Positions 16,801-23,814 of a DNA stretch of 50,638 bases are shown one piece after another; position 1 is the stretch's first letter; every line of letters starts with the position of its first letter. The notes under the pieces were generated by a model that worked only from the letters and a program-made list of their open reading frames with translations, was not told the DNA's origin and did no database searches. Both the position numbers and the translations under genes were made by a program. Where the stretch lies: positions 1 to 50,638 of the forward strand of contig JAFYAH010000002.1 in the NCBI GenBank assembly GCA_017540825.1, given 5' to 3'. The stretch comes from Candidatus Methanomethylophilaceae archaeon (GTDB lineage: Archaea; Thermoplasmatota; Thermoplasmata; Methanomassiliicoccales; Methanomethylophilaceae).

Positions 16801-17508
16801 GGCCCCGTTGAATATGGGCTCCTTGGAAGCGTCAATGCACGCCTTGACGACGCCCTTCTCCCTCTCTATCGAGACGGGGAACAGCGCGAGGGGGGCCCTC
16901 ACCGGGAACCCGTCCTTCAGCCTCCCCTCCACGAAGGGGTACGCCACGTAGAGGTCGAACCGGCCCTTGTCGCGGAGCTCTCTCCCGGCCTCCCGCACGA
17001 TCTCCACGGCATGCCTGCGCACGGCGTCGTCCGAGGCCTCGGTGCTCACGGCCCCGTTCCCGAAGAGCATCCCCAGCACGTCCGCTCCTTCCACTCCAGC
17101 GAGGTCGAGGCTGCCGTTGGCGTACATGCGGGAGAGGAAGAGCATCCTGTTGCCCCTGCCCAGGTCAGTGAGGTTCTTCTCCAGGTCCCTGAGCATGACG
17201 GCGGTCTCGCATCTGATCTCGGTCCCGCCGGCGGCGATGGCGGAGCGCCTCCTGGACACCTCCAGGAACGCCTCCCCGTACTGCTCCGTGAACCTCTGGC
17301 CGACTCCGGGTATCGCCGCCAGGTCCTCCATCCTGACCGGCAGGCGGCGAGAGATCTCCTCCAGGACCTCGTCGGTGCACACGGAGCGCCTCCCGTCGCC
17401 GTCCCGCAGGGAGTCCCTGACCGCCCTCAGCTCGGCGACGACGTCTGACGCGGGGTCGTCTGCGCGGACGGAGCAGGCTCCCATGAGCTCGGAATCAGCG
17501 GCATCCAT
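13879..17508 (-). CDS. large SF1 helicase with HRDC-like and C-terminal nuclease-like domains
   Basis: 1209 residues. Residues about 22-88 look like an HRDC nucleic-acid-binding domain (EISRRLPVRMEDLAAIPGVG). A DUF4011-like segment follows (LRDLEKNLTDLGRGNRMLFL). The helicase core has Walker A GPPGTGKS (near 390), Walker B LLVFDEASQM (near 808), AGDPMQLRPS, ESVQGDERDVIIFS and NVAVTRARARMIVV. The last 110 residues (GCGIDLAVRC, PLGIELDSS) look like a Vsr/DUF559-type PD-(D/E)xK fold. Helicase plus nuclease in one chain resembles single-gene anti-phage helicases, but repair is also possible. ATG 17508 has GAGGTGA four bases upstream. Stop TAA. The 290 bases upstream hold no gene that I can support. 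Confidence 0.8.
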   Translation of the reverse strand: MDAADSELMGACSVRADDPASDVVAELRAVRDSLRDGDGRRSVCTDEVLEEISRRLPVRMEDLAAIPGVGQRFTEQYGEAFLEVSRRRSAIAAGGTEIRCETAVMLRDLEKNLTDLGRGNRMLFLSRMYANGSLDLAGVEGADVLGMLFGNGAVSTEASDDAVRRHAVEIVREAGRELRDKGRFDLYVAYPFVEGRLKDGFPVRAPLALFPVSIEREKGVVKACIDASKEPIFNGALVLANMKASSVDGPLPDCTVEDASEEGFAERMLEFYRCAGMEMSWSLERPVPFREGDPERMRPCADGELAVLPYAVLGRFPLYSGSVQKDFASIMAGNAVSGVLDRFVSRPRPAEEAAPPEIRESDVAFTRPLDSAQERIVAMLEESGGLVIHGPPGTGKSQVIAEAVASSAMRGRSVLLVSEKKTALDVVYSRLGPLSKYCMMVDDASDKDAFYGQLVRMLSLGRPETSTGLEEVSSAVEEALGRLDSICQKLYRRQASGMEPARMYADDVERREAGRGFDPVVRENVPSKTGSMEFSEAWEMHRFFSDPARLELYRRYKEAAREHPILLGMKEGLSREEISQMAEDIASLSDPGEGSDKALRRASERARAENAAASVIGKYFTRYNRDISEAVLRSPEKAIAALDSYRAYSAGSAAFGDLAWPWKSYGNGVLELSSATGLPLQESERRMFEVVEAAQIARFDESFDPSELLSFDGSAKEAESLMAEKRRLARMEAEGVLFDSLSAIKGSRRFGDISRIAGSRRRWGVGRFVGRFGYELLSGIRVWLMTPEAVSEVLPLEMGLFDLLVFDEASQMYVEKGVPSLFRAKRVAVAGDPMQLRPSSLGTGRFGADPDGAESLLDMACSRFGTFLLDHHYRSRYGALIAFSDRAFYGGRLRIAPDADVPASPPIEVHVVDGVWEDRRNEREAEEVVRLLRKALSEREGKETIGVITINSAQRDLVSDLLDEECSSDPEFGRMVAEEMRRTENGEDVGLFVKNVESVQGDERDVIIFSAGYGRNHEGRFMQRFGWLGARGGENRLNVAVTRARARMIVVRSFDPSDIRAEGGPEAFKRFMMYADAVSSGNREEAEAVLSSLGPKGSEGRRKAAAVRMIEERLRAAGLDVDSGLGADGCGIDLAVRCEGRRPLGIELDSSAYGTGEGPRSRDCLRRMFLRARGWDVARLWTPLVWRDPDGEARRLEEIARSPRRRLPL

Positions 17509-17799
17509 GTTCTCACCTCAGCAGTGCGCCGCAGCGGACATCTGCCAACCGCTGAGACGCTCTGCCGCAATGCCTACTGTTGTTACGTATTTGAATCTGA
17601 GATTGGGGTGGCCGAAAGTGGGTTCCTGCCTTGCGCGTCAATCCTCGGACGGTCCGCGACCAAGGCCGAAGTCATTCCCCAGGGTCCGCCTATGCCTCGT
17701 TCCGTATGCAGGATTCCCCAGGGCGCGACAAATCGACCTGCAGATTCCCAACGCAGCATCGCGGCGGGCCCGTCTGCATCCTTGCGGATCCCATCCGGA

Positions 17800-18461
17800 T
17801 CACGGGATCACAGATGGAAGCCCGTGTCGGAGCCTGACTCGTCTTCTGACGGCCCATCCTCCTCTTGCTCCGGTCTTTTCGAGGAGGCCGCATTCCTCCA
17901 GTACGGCGATGTCTCTTCTGACTGTTTTTTCCGACACTCCCATCTTTTCGCTCAGCTCCGCTATTTTCGTGCGCGGCTCTTCTTTCATGATGTTCAGTAT
18001 GTCCTTCTGCCTCGCCGTCAGCCTGACGTCGTTGTCGATGAGCGATATCGTAACCGTCACGCTAGAGAACGGGAACGTCCTTTCTTCGATGGACAGGTCG
18101 AGTATTCCGCCGCTTCTTCTCGTGTTCTCCATCATTCTGATCCCGGAGCCTATGCGCTCCACGAATCCTGCCATCAGCGCCATCCGCATCAGCGCTCCGT
18201 TCCTCGGGTCGCTTATCCCACCTTCCGAAGCCATCTCCACAGGTATGCGGAAGCTCCCTGGGTTGGTCACAGTAATTTTGCGACTTCCGACACGCCGAGC
18301 ACTATCGTTCCCCCGAACGTGTTGCAGAACGACGAATAGGTTTCCCACATGGATCTGGGAGTCCCGTTCTCCGCTGATTTCGCCTCGAAAGTATTGGATT
18401 CTTTCCGTTTGAGGATGTTTCGATGTCCCGGCTTGTCATAGTTTTCACAACTGGAGTTCAA
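17800..18461 (-). pseudogene. remnant of AlbA_2 (Schlafen-like) ATP-binding regulator, internal deletion
   Basis: Two ends of one gene in different frames. The N-terminal piece (KRKESNTFEAKSAENG, then FCNTFGGTIVLGVSE) is the start of an AlbA_2/AAA_4 domain. The C-terminal piece (ITVTNPGSFRIPVE, GGISDPRNGALMRM, GFVERIGSGIRMM) is its usual continuation, followed by a winged-helix domain (LTARQKDILNIMKE, MGVSEKTVRRDIAVLEECGLL). The 200 or so residues normally between are missing, and the join near 18285-18300 shifts the frame. TTG at 18461 would be the start. Functional full-length protein cannot be made; the C-terminal HTH part could still be expressed. Confidence 0.8.
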
Positions 18462-18683
18462 AATTAAATTATATTGACAAATATGGTCATTTATCGGTCA
18501 TTTTAGGAAATTATTCGGTCATAGTGGACATAAATGGACATGACTTCAATCGTGATTGGACATGAACCTGCCATAGACAAACGGATGAGATACGATAAAA
18601 CGAGCGGACGCAGTGCGGCGAATTTCATGGAGCCTTCAAGGGGGTCCGAAGGCTGGAGTCCGGGAAGAGCGGCAGGCGGGTCG

Positions 18684-20384
18684 TCAAGGCCTCCTGCGAC
18701 GGCATCCGTCATATACGCCCATGCCATCGCACTGGCTATGATAGAGGCAGGAATCAGAGGCAGGAAGTCCGTCGTCGTCGAGGAGGGTAGCACCGCCGCG
18801 GCGATGGGGAGCGGGACCCTCCAGGTGTTCGCCACCCCGGCGATGGTCGCGCTCATAGAGGCGACGGCGTCGGAGAGCGTGGCTCCCTTCCTGGAGGAGG
18901 GGCAGAGCACCGTCGGGACCCGTCTCGACATCTCGCACTCGGCGCCTTCTCCCGTGGGGGCGGGCGTGGTCTGCGAGACGGAGCTCGTAGAGGTCGACAG
19001 GAGGAGGCTGGTCTTCAGGGCGACGGTCAGGGACGGAGCGGGAGAGGTCGGCTCCGGGACCCACGAGCGCTTCGTGGTGGACGACGGGAGGTTCATGTCC
19101 AAGGCGGCGTCGAGGCTGCGATCGGACCTGCATCAGGAGGACCGGTAGCAGGAGGCATCCGCATAGGACGGTCCTGTCGGTGCCGAAGGACCCCGGGAGG
19201 AACCCCACGACCGAGGAGACCAGGAGGACCATGAGCCCGAACGGCCCGGTCAGGACGGCGACGAGGGCCGTGGTGAGGGCGAGGACGGCCCTGCTGAGCC
19301 TCCTCTGGTCTATCCTCCCCGCGAGGGACGAGAACATCTCCCCGGCCTTTATCGTCATGGCGTACCCGCACAGGGAGCCGAGGGCGGCGGCCATGAGGAG
19401 CAGGAGGAACGCCTCGGAGGCTATCCCCGACACGGAATCACCTGCGATCTCTCCGATTACTAGCACCGTCCCGGACCTCCCGCTCCCCGAGACGGACAGG
19501 GTGACCAGCGACAGCACGGCGGTGACCGAGCCGATGGACGCCACGGTCGCTATGAACCTCTCCGGGCGGTTCTCCGGCATGAAACAGGCGGATATCGAGG
19601 CCCCCACGGTGGACGTGATCCCGGGGAACCATCCGGCCACGCACCCCATCAGCACGCCTTTCAGGCCGGCCGAGGCCACCTCCGGGTCGCGACGCTCCTC
19701 CTTCTGCGCGGGGACCCTCCCCCCGGCGGCCGTCAGGAGCACGGGCACGCCGAACAGCCCCGACAGCATGGGGAACATCAGGGTGCCTTCGCCCGCGATC
19801 CCTGTTGAAGGTATGGGCAGGAACATCACGGCGACACCCACTGCGCCGGAGAGCAGGAACGCTACGGTCCCGGCGAGGCCCGAGCCCTTGCGGAACTGGA
19901 TCATCAGCAGGACGACGGCTGCTCCGATGACCACGAGGGGCGTCGCCTTGGCCAGCATGCCCTCCAGCCCCCAGGACATGGCGAGCTGGAGGGGGACGGA
20001 GAGGAGGATCGCGGCGGAGGTCCCCACCACGCTCCCTACCGCGGCGGCGCGGACGGCCTCCATGCCCCTTCCCTGAAGGAGGAGCCTGTGCCCGGGGAGG
20101 ACCGAGACGCAGTCCTCGGAGTCGGGGGCGCCGATGAACACCGACGGCACGAAGTCCAGGAAGGAATGCACCACGGAGGCGGACATTATGCAGCAGCACA
20201 CGGCCACGGACGCCCCGTACGCGCCTGCGGCCGGCTCCAGCACGGACTCGATGGCAGGATACGCCGCCAGCAGGACCGATGCCAAGGTGTTGACGTGGAT
20301 CCCGGGGACGATTCCGCTGAAGGCCCCCATGCAGGAGCCTGCGAATGAAAGAGCGACGCATATCAGGATGAGCCCCGGGTCCAC
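18684..20384 (-). CDS. TctA/DUF112-type membrane transporter with antisense-coded tail
   Basis: The first 410 or so residues form many hydrophobic segments with repeated Gly-rich signatures: FSGIVPGIHVNTLASVLLA near the start and its second-half counterpart (GCVAGWFPGITSTVGASISA), the inverted repeat typical of the TctA family of tripartite carboxylate transporters. Archaeal members occur without the partner subunits. GTG 20384 is the start. Homology stops at about 19130 (LLLPVLLMQ), yet no stop codon follows and about 150 Arg/His/Pro-rich codons run on through the antisense of the thioesterase. The tail is unlikely to be part of the original protein. Confidence 0.8.
   Translation of the reverse strand: MDPGLILICVALSFAGSCMGAFSGIVPGIHVNTLASVLLAAYPAIESVLEPAAGAYGASVAVCCCIMSASVVHSFLDFVPSVFIGAPDSEDCVSVLPGHRLLLQGRGMEAVRAAAVGSVVGTSAAILLSVPLQLAMSWGLEGMLAKATPLVVIGAAVVLLMIQFRKGSGLAGTVAFLLSGAVGVAVMFLPIPSTGIAGEGTLMFPMLSGLFGVPVLLTAAGGRVPAQKEERRDPEVASAGLKGVLMGCVAGWFPGITSTVGASISACFMPENRPERFIATVASIGSVTAVLSLVTLSVSGSGRSGTVLVIGEIAGDSVSGIASEAFLLLLMAAALGSLCGYAMTIKAGEMFSSLAGRIDQRRLSRAVLALTTALVAVLTGPFGLMVLLVSSVVGFLPGSFGTDRTVLCGCLLLPVLLMQVRSQPRRRLGHEPPVVHHEALVGPGADLSRSVPDRRPEDQPPPVDLYELRLADHARPHGRRRRVRDVETGPDGALPLLQEGSHALRRRRLYERDHRRGGEHLEGPAPHRRGGATLLDDDGLPASDSCLYHSQCDGMGVYDGCRRRRP
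18738..19148 (+). CDS. FlK-like hotdog thioesterase
   Basis: About 136 residues matching the fluoroacetyl-CoA-thioesterase-like family: GTLQVFATPAMVALIEATA, EGQSTVGTRLDISH, SAPSPVGAGVV and GTHERFVVDDGRF. These cleave small acyl-CoAs; the natural substrate here is unknown. I choose ATG 18738 from the family length; the frame is open back to 18534. The whole gene is antisense to the long tail of the TctA-like frame. It is the only conserved gene in the window whose stop is TAG (19146-19148), with a second in-frame TAG five codons later. Upstream, at 18484-18525, three GGTCAT repeats may be regulatory or remnants of an older gene. Confidence 0.8.
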   Translation: MIEAGIRGRKSVVVEEGSTAAAMGSGTLQVFATPAMVALIEATASESVAPFLEEGQSTVGTRLDISHSAPSPVGAGVVCETELVEVDRRRLVFRATVRDGAGEVGSGTHERFVVDDGRFMSKAASRLRSDLHQEDR

Positions 20385-20438
20385 GGAGCGGGTCTCGTCC
20401 GGCGCCCTCTAATAGTTCAATTACCGGTTTTAAGGTTG

Positions 20439-20999
20439 TTAGCCGCGGACGAACGGCCTGGGCCCGTCCATGCCTATGTCGAGGAGGCGGCAGACCGGCG
20501 CCCCCATCCGCTCGGACACGGCCGGCAGGTCCTCGCGCATCGAGTACACCACCAGGACCTGGACGAGCTCCGCCCCGGACTCCCGGACAGCGTCGGAGAT
20601 CGCCGTCAGCGTCCCGCCGGTGTCGATGACGTCGTCCACTATGGCGACCTTCATGCCCTTGCGGAGGCCGTTGACGAACATGCGCGACTTGGAGTATCCC
20701 GTCTTCTGGGATATCTCGATCTCCCCGGGCAGCCCGTAGGACTTCTTCCTGACCACCGAGAAGGGCACCCTCGTCCTCAGAGACAGCGCCGCGGCCAGCG
20801 GGATCCCCATTGCCTCGGGGGCCAGCACGAGCTCCACGTCCTTGTCCAGGAGCTCCGAGAGCCCAGCGGCGGCCTCCTCCAGCACCTCCGGCATGACCGC
20901 CGGGACGCCGTCGCTTATCGGGTTCAGGAAGTAGTGGTACTCGCCGATCTGTTTCACGGAGCTCTCGAGGAAGCATCTCCTCAGCAGCGGGAAGTCCAT
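20439..20999 (-). CDS. hpt: purine phosphoribosyltransferase (hypoxanthine/adenine type)
   Basis: Purine salvage enzyme that joins a base to PRPP. The PRPP-binding signature VAIVDDVIDTGGTLTAI lies near residue 120, with ELVLAPEAMGIPLAAALS and RKKSYGLPGEIE upstream, as in the archaeal Hpt/Apt-like group. 186 residues from ATG 20999, overlapping the end of the DHH gene by 19 bases; the two are probably co-transcribed. The open frame continues far upstream but only as antisense or out-of-frame sequence of the DHH gene. Base specificity is not certain. Stop TAA. Confidence 0.9.
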   Translation of the reverse strand: MDFPLLRRCFLESSVKQIGEYHYFLNPISDGVPAVMPEVLEEAAAGLSELLDKDVELVLAPEAMGIPLAAALSLRTRVPFSVVRKKSYGLPGEIEISQKTGYSKSRMFVNGLRKGMKVAIVDDVIDTGGTLTAISDAVRESGAELVQVLVVYSMREDLPAVSERMGAPVCRLLDIGMDGPRPFVRG

Positions 21000-21955
21000 C
21001 GCCTGGCCTCCTTGGATCTGATCTCCCTGAACGCGTCCATCGCCCTGCATGTGCATATGTGGAGCATGGCCTCCGCGTCGCCGATCCCGCAGATCCCGGC
21101 GGCCCCGTCGTGCCCTCCTCCCGCGGTGGCGGTCTCGTCGCCTATGCCCTTCAGCATGGAGCCGAGGCTCACCCCTCTCCTGACGGCCTCCTGGGTGGCG
21201 CGGGAGCTCAGGCGGAATGAGTCGTCCCTCTGCGACGCCACGAACGCCACGTCGGCACCGGCGCAGAGGAGAGCCTTGCAGACGGAGGACTCGAAGCTCC
21301 CGGCCATGGACGTGGCCACTATCATGTCCCCCACGCGGTCGAGCCTCGTGCGCTCCAGGGCCTTGACGGTGGCCACCCTCTCGGACATGCTGGCCGGGGC
21401 GCGGGTCAGGTCCAGGGCCTCGTCCATGGGTATGCCGCACCTCTCCATGATGCTGGAGAAGGCGCGGAGGAGCCGATGGTCGGCGTACTGGAAAGTGCCG
21501 CTGTCGGTTATCATCCCGCCCAGGAGCATCAGCCCGGCGTCGCGCCCCAGCTCCGCGCCCTCCTCGTCGTACATGTCCAGCACGATCTCGCAGCAGGAGA
21601 CGCGGGAAGGGTCGATGAAGGACGGATGCCCCTCCCATCCGCCAGTGGCGCCGTGATGGTCTATGGCTATCGCGTCCGGAGGGACCTGCTGGCCGGTCTC
21701 CAGCTGCAGGGGCGAGGAGGAGTCCACGACGACGACCTGCTCGTACGAGGAGAGGTCGCATTCCGAGAGGACCTTCGCCCCCGTCTTCTCGGCCACCATC
21801 CCGGCGACCCTGTCCAGGCCGTTCGGGGCGAATATGTCGGAAGGATAGAGCTTCGACAGGGCGTATGCGGAGCCTAGGGCGTCCATGTCGGCGTTCCCGT
21901 GCATGACGACGACCGTCCTTTTTCCTTTCATGAGGCCGGAGATGCTCTCGAACAT
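20981..21955 (-). CDS. DHH/DHHA1-family phosphoesterase (NrnA/RecJ-like)
   Basis: 324 residues. The metal-binding motifs are HGNADMDALGSA (residues 19-30), VVVVDSSSPLQ and the name-giving AIDHHG; the C-terminal DHHA1 motif is GGGHDGAAG. This family hydrolyses short oligonucleotides, cyclic dinucleotides or related phosphodiesters with Mn. Which substrate applies here cannot be told. It overlaps hpt downstream and starts 7 bases after the stop of the AAA protein gene upstream. Confidence 0.9.
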   Translation of the reverse strand: MFESISGLMKGKRTVVVMHGNADMDALGSAYALSKLYPSDIFAPNGLDRVAGMVAEKTGAKVLSECDLSSYEQVVVVDSSSPLQLETGQQVPPDAIAIDHHGATGGWEGHPSFIDPSRVSCCEIVLDMYDEEGAELGRDAGLMLLGGMITDSGTFQYADHRLLRAFSSIMERCGIPMDEALDLTRAPASMSERVATVKALERTRLDRVGDMIVATSMAGSFESSVCKALLCAGADVAFVASQRDDSFRLSSRATQEAVRRGVSLGSMLKGIGDETATAGGGHDGAAGICGIGDAEAMLHICTCRAMDAFREIRSKEARRWTSRC

Positions 21956-21961
21956 GCGGGC

Positions 21962-23710
21962 TCATGGGATGATGAATATATAAGGAGGTAAGGGGCGTCG
22001 CTGGAACGCCACTTCGATCGTCTTCATGCGCACGCCGATCCCCACGCGGACGGCGCCTTCCGTTCCTGGCTCGTCGGCGTAGCGGCGGTCGTCTATCTGG
22101 TCCAGAGCTTCCTTCGCGAGGCTTTTCAGGTCGGCATGGGGGTCGATCGTGGACTTGACCTCGACTATGACGGGAGGCTTTCCTCTGAACCCGGGGTAGA
22201 ATATGTCCGTGAGCCCGTATCCCTTGGGGGACTCGGTGCTCATGGCCATGTCGGGCGAGAGGAGGTACGCGGCTATCAGGTCGCGGTAGCGGTTGTGCCT
22301 CTCCACGGGGCTGTCCTCGAGCTTCCATGTGGAATCCATCTTGAATCCGGCCAGCAGGGCTTCTATGCTGGTCTTGGACCTCGTCGGGTCGCGGGCGTAG
22401 ACGGCGTCCATGGCGGACCCGGAGTACATCCCTATCCTTTCAGCTCTCTCGACGAGGGAGTCGAAGGCGGGCGCGATCTCTCTGTTGACCATGCCGAAGC
22501 GGCACATAGGCCTCGTCCCGGGTCCGATCTCGTCGAGGCGAGATGCTTTCAGGTATCCCGCCATGGCCAGGTATGAATAGACCGAGTTAGGCTTCACGTT
22601 CGGAGAGAACAGCTCCGCATGGTCGATCCTCTGGTCCATCTCGGCGCACACCGAGAATCCCAGGTCTTCGCGCATGGCCTTCAGGACCGCCAAGGGCTCC
22701 GCGCCCAGCCTGGAGACGAGGTCCGCGGAGAGGCCCCCGGAGGTGGAGCCGTCCCAGTACGATCCTCTGGAACAGCCGCTCTTGAGGTATTTCATGACGC
22801 TGTACGGGTTGTACATTTCCGCGCTCCCGAACCTGTAGCCGTCGTACCATTCGCGGATCTCCTCCATCACGCCTGGACGGTCGTTGCCGGACTCTGACAG
22901 GATGCTGTCGACCTCCCTCTCGGTGAAGCCGAACCATTCCTGCCCTTCCGTGCTGATTATGTCGCACACCACGGGGTTGTTGAAGCTGCTGAGCATCCCT
23001 GCCTTCACGAGGGGCATTATGCCGGTGACCACACCGGTGCGGAGGGAGTCGTTGAACTTGAAGGTCTGCTCCATGAACGGCCTCATTCTGTCGACGATAG
23101 CCTTGTATTCGTTTTCTGACGACACGTTTTGAACGCAATGGTCGTATTCGTCCACCAGAATTATAGATTTCTTACCGAATGTCCATTCGAGTATGCGGCA
23201 TATTTTGGAGATGGAGTCGTCGATTCTTATGTTGTCGAGGCACCCGTCGCGGCATCTTTCCAGGAAACCTATATCATGCTTCTTGAAGACGTTAGAATCG
23301 TAAGATCTGAGGATCCTGTCGGCCGCTTCCGACACTACGTTTTCCAGGCTCCCGTCTAGTTTCTCTTCGGAACCTGTTTTCAGCTTCCCGAAGTTCATCC
23401 TTATGACGGGGTATGCGTTCCTATGTTCTTGGCATTCATCGCAGCGCGAAATGGAGAGTCCCTCGAAGAGGTTCGGCTCGTCTTTGTGCTCCATGTTGAA
23501 AAAGTAGTCAAGCATCGACAGGTTGACGCTTTTTCCGAACCTTCTGGGACGGGTGTATAGGAGGACCATTCCCGGCGCCCTGCAGACGTCCCTTACCATC
23601 ATCGTCTTGTCGACGAAATAGAAGCCGCCGGTGACGAGATCCTTGAAGTCGTACACGCCGTCAGGGTATTCCAGCCTCTCCATGGAGAAGGATTCGAAGT
23701 GCCTATTCAT
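21962..23710 (-). CDS. AAA-ATPase-like protein with PD-(D/E)XK domain (DUF1703 type)
   Basis: 582 residues. The N-terminal AAA_ATPase_like domain has VDKTMMVRDV, a P-loop-like RPRRFGKSVNLSML and Walker B SIILVDEYDHCV. The C-terminal PD-(D/E)XK-like domain has YGLTDIFYPGF followed by VIVEVKSTIDP (D, then ExK). These proteins occur in many copies in gut bacteria and archaea, and their role is unknown; a nucleic-acid or mobile-element function is suspected. ATG 23710 fits the family start; the open frame further upstream (to 25699) is the antisense of the surface protein gene. Stop TGA. Confidence 0.88.
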   Translation of the reverse strand: MNRHFESFSMERLEYPDGVYDFKDLVTGGFYFVDKTMMVRDVCRAPGMVLLYTRPRRFGKSVNLSMLDYFFNMEHKDEPNLFEGLSISRCDECQEHRNAYPVIRMNFGKLKTGSEEKLDGSLENVVSEAADRILRSYDSNVFKKHDIGFLERCRDGCLDNIRIDDSISKICRILEWTFGKKSIILVDEYDHCVQNVSSENEYKAIVDRMRPFMEQTFKFNDSLRTGVVTGIMPLVKAGMLSSFNNPVVCDIISTEGQEWFGFTEREVDSILSESGNDRPGVMEEIREWYDGYRFGSAEMYNPYSVMKYLKSGCSRGSYWDGSTSGGLSADLVSRLGAEPLAVLKAMREDLGFSVCAEMDQRIDHAELFSPNVKPNSVYSYLAMAGYLKASRLDEIGPGTRPMCRFGMVNREIAPAFDSLVERAERIGMYSGSAMDAVYARDPTRSKTSIEALLAGFKMDSTWKLEDSPVERHNRYRDLIAAYLLSPDMAMSTESPKGYGLTDIFYPGFRGKPPVIVEVKSTIDPHADLKSLAKEALDQIDDRRYADEPGTEGAVRVGIGVRMKTIEVAFQRRPLPPYIFIIP

Positions 23711-23814
23711 AAAACTGACGTTCGCAGTTCGCTCATAGGCGGATGGGCGAAACCGTCCGTCAGGCCTGTTCGTATAAAGGGAGGGGCATGCGCCCCATGT
23801 TTGTTCAGGCTCGT

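Noticed and set aside
15820-17448. Long plus-strand frame of 542 codons opposite the helicase
   Set aside because: Antisense of clear helicase motifs; rich in Val, Gly, His and Arg as expected for a shadow frame.
18484-18525. GGTCAT repeats as a definite operator
   Set aside because: On the minus strand they resemble the Asn-Asp-Pro-Ile-like C-terminal coding repeats seen after the AlbA_2 gene near 45565, so they may be a coding remnant; left undecided.
19146-19148. TAG of the thioesterase considered as a pyrrolysine codon
   Set aside because: The protein is already of normal family length, and another TAG follows after five codons, so this is most likely a real stop.
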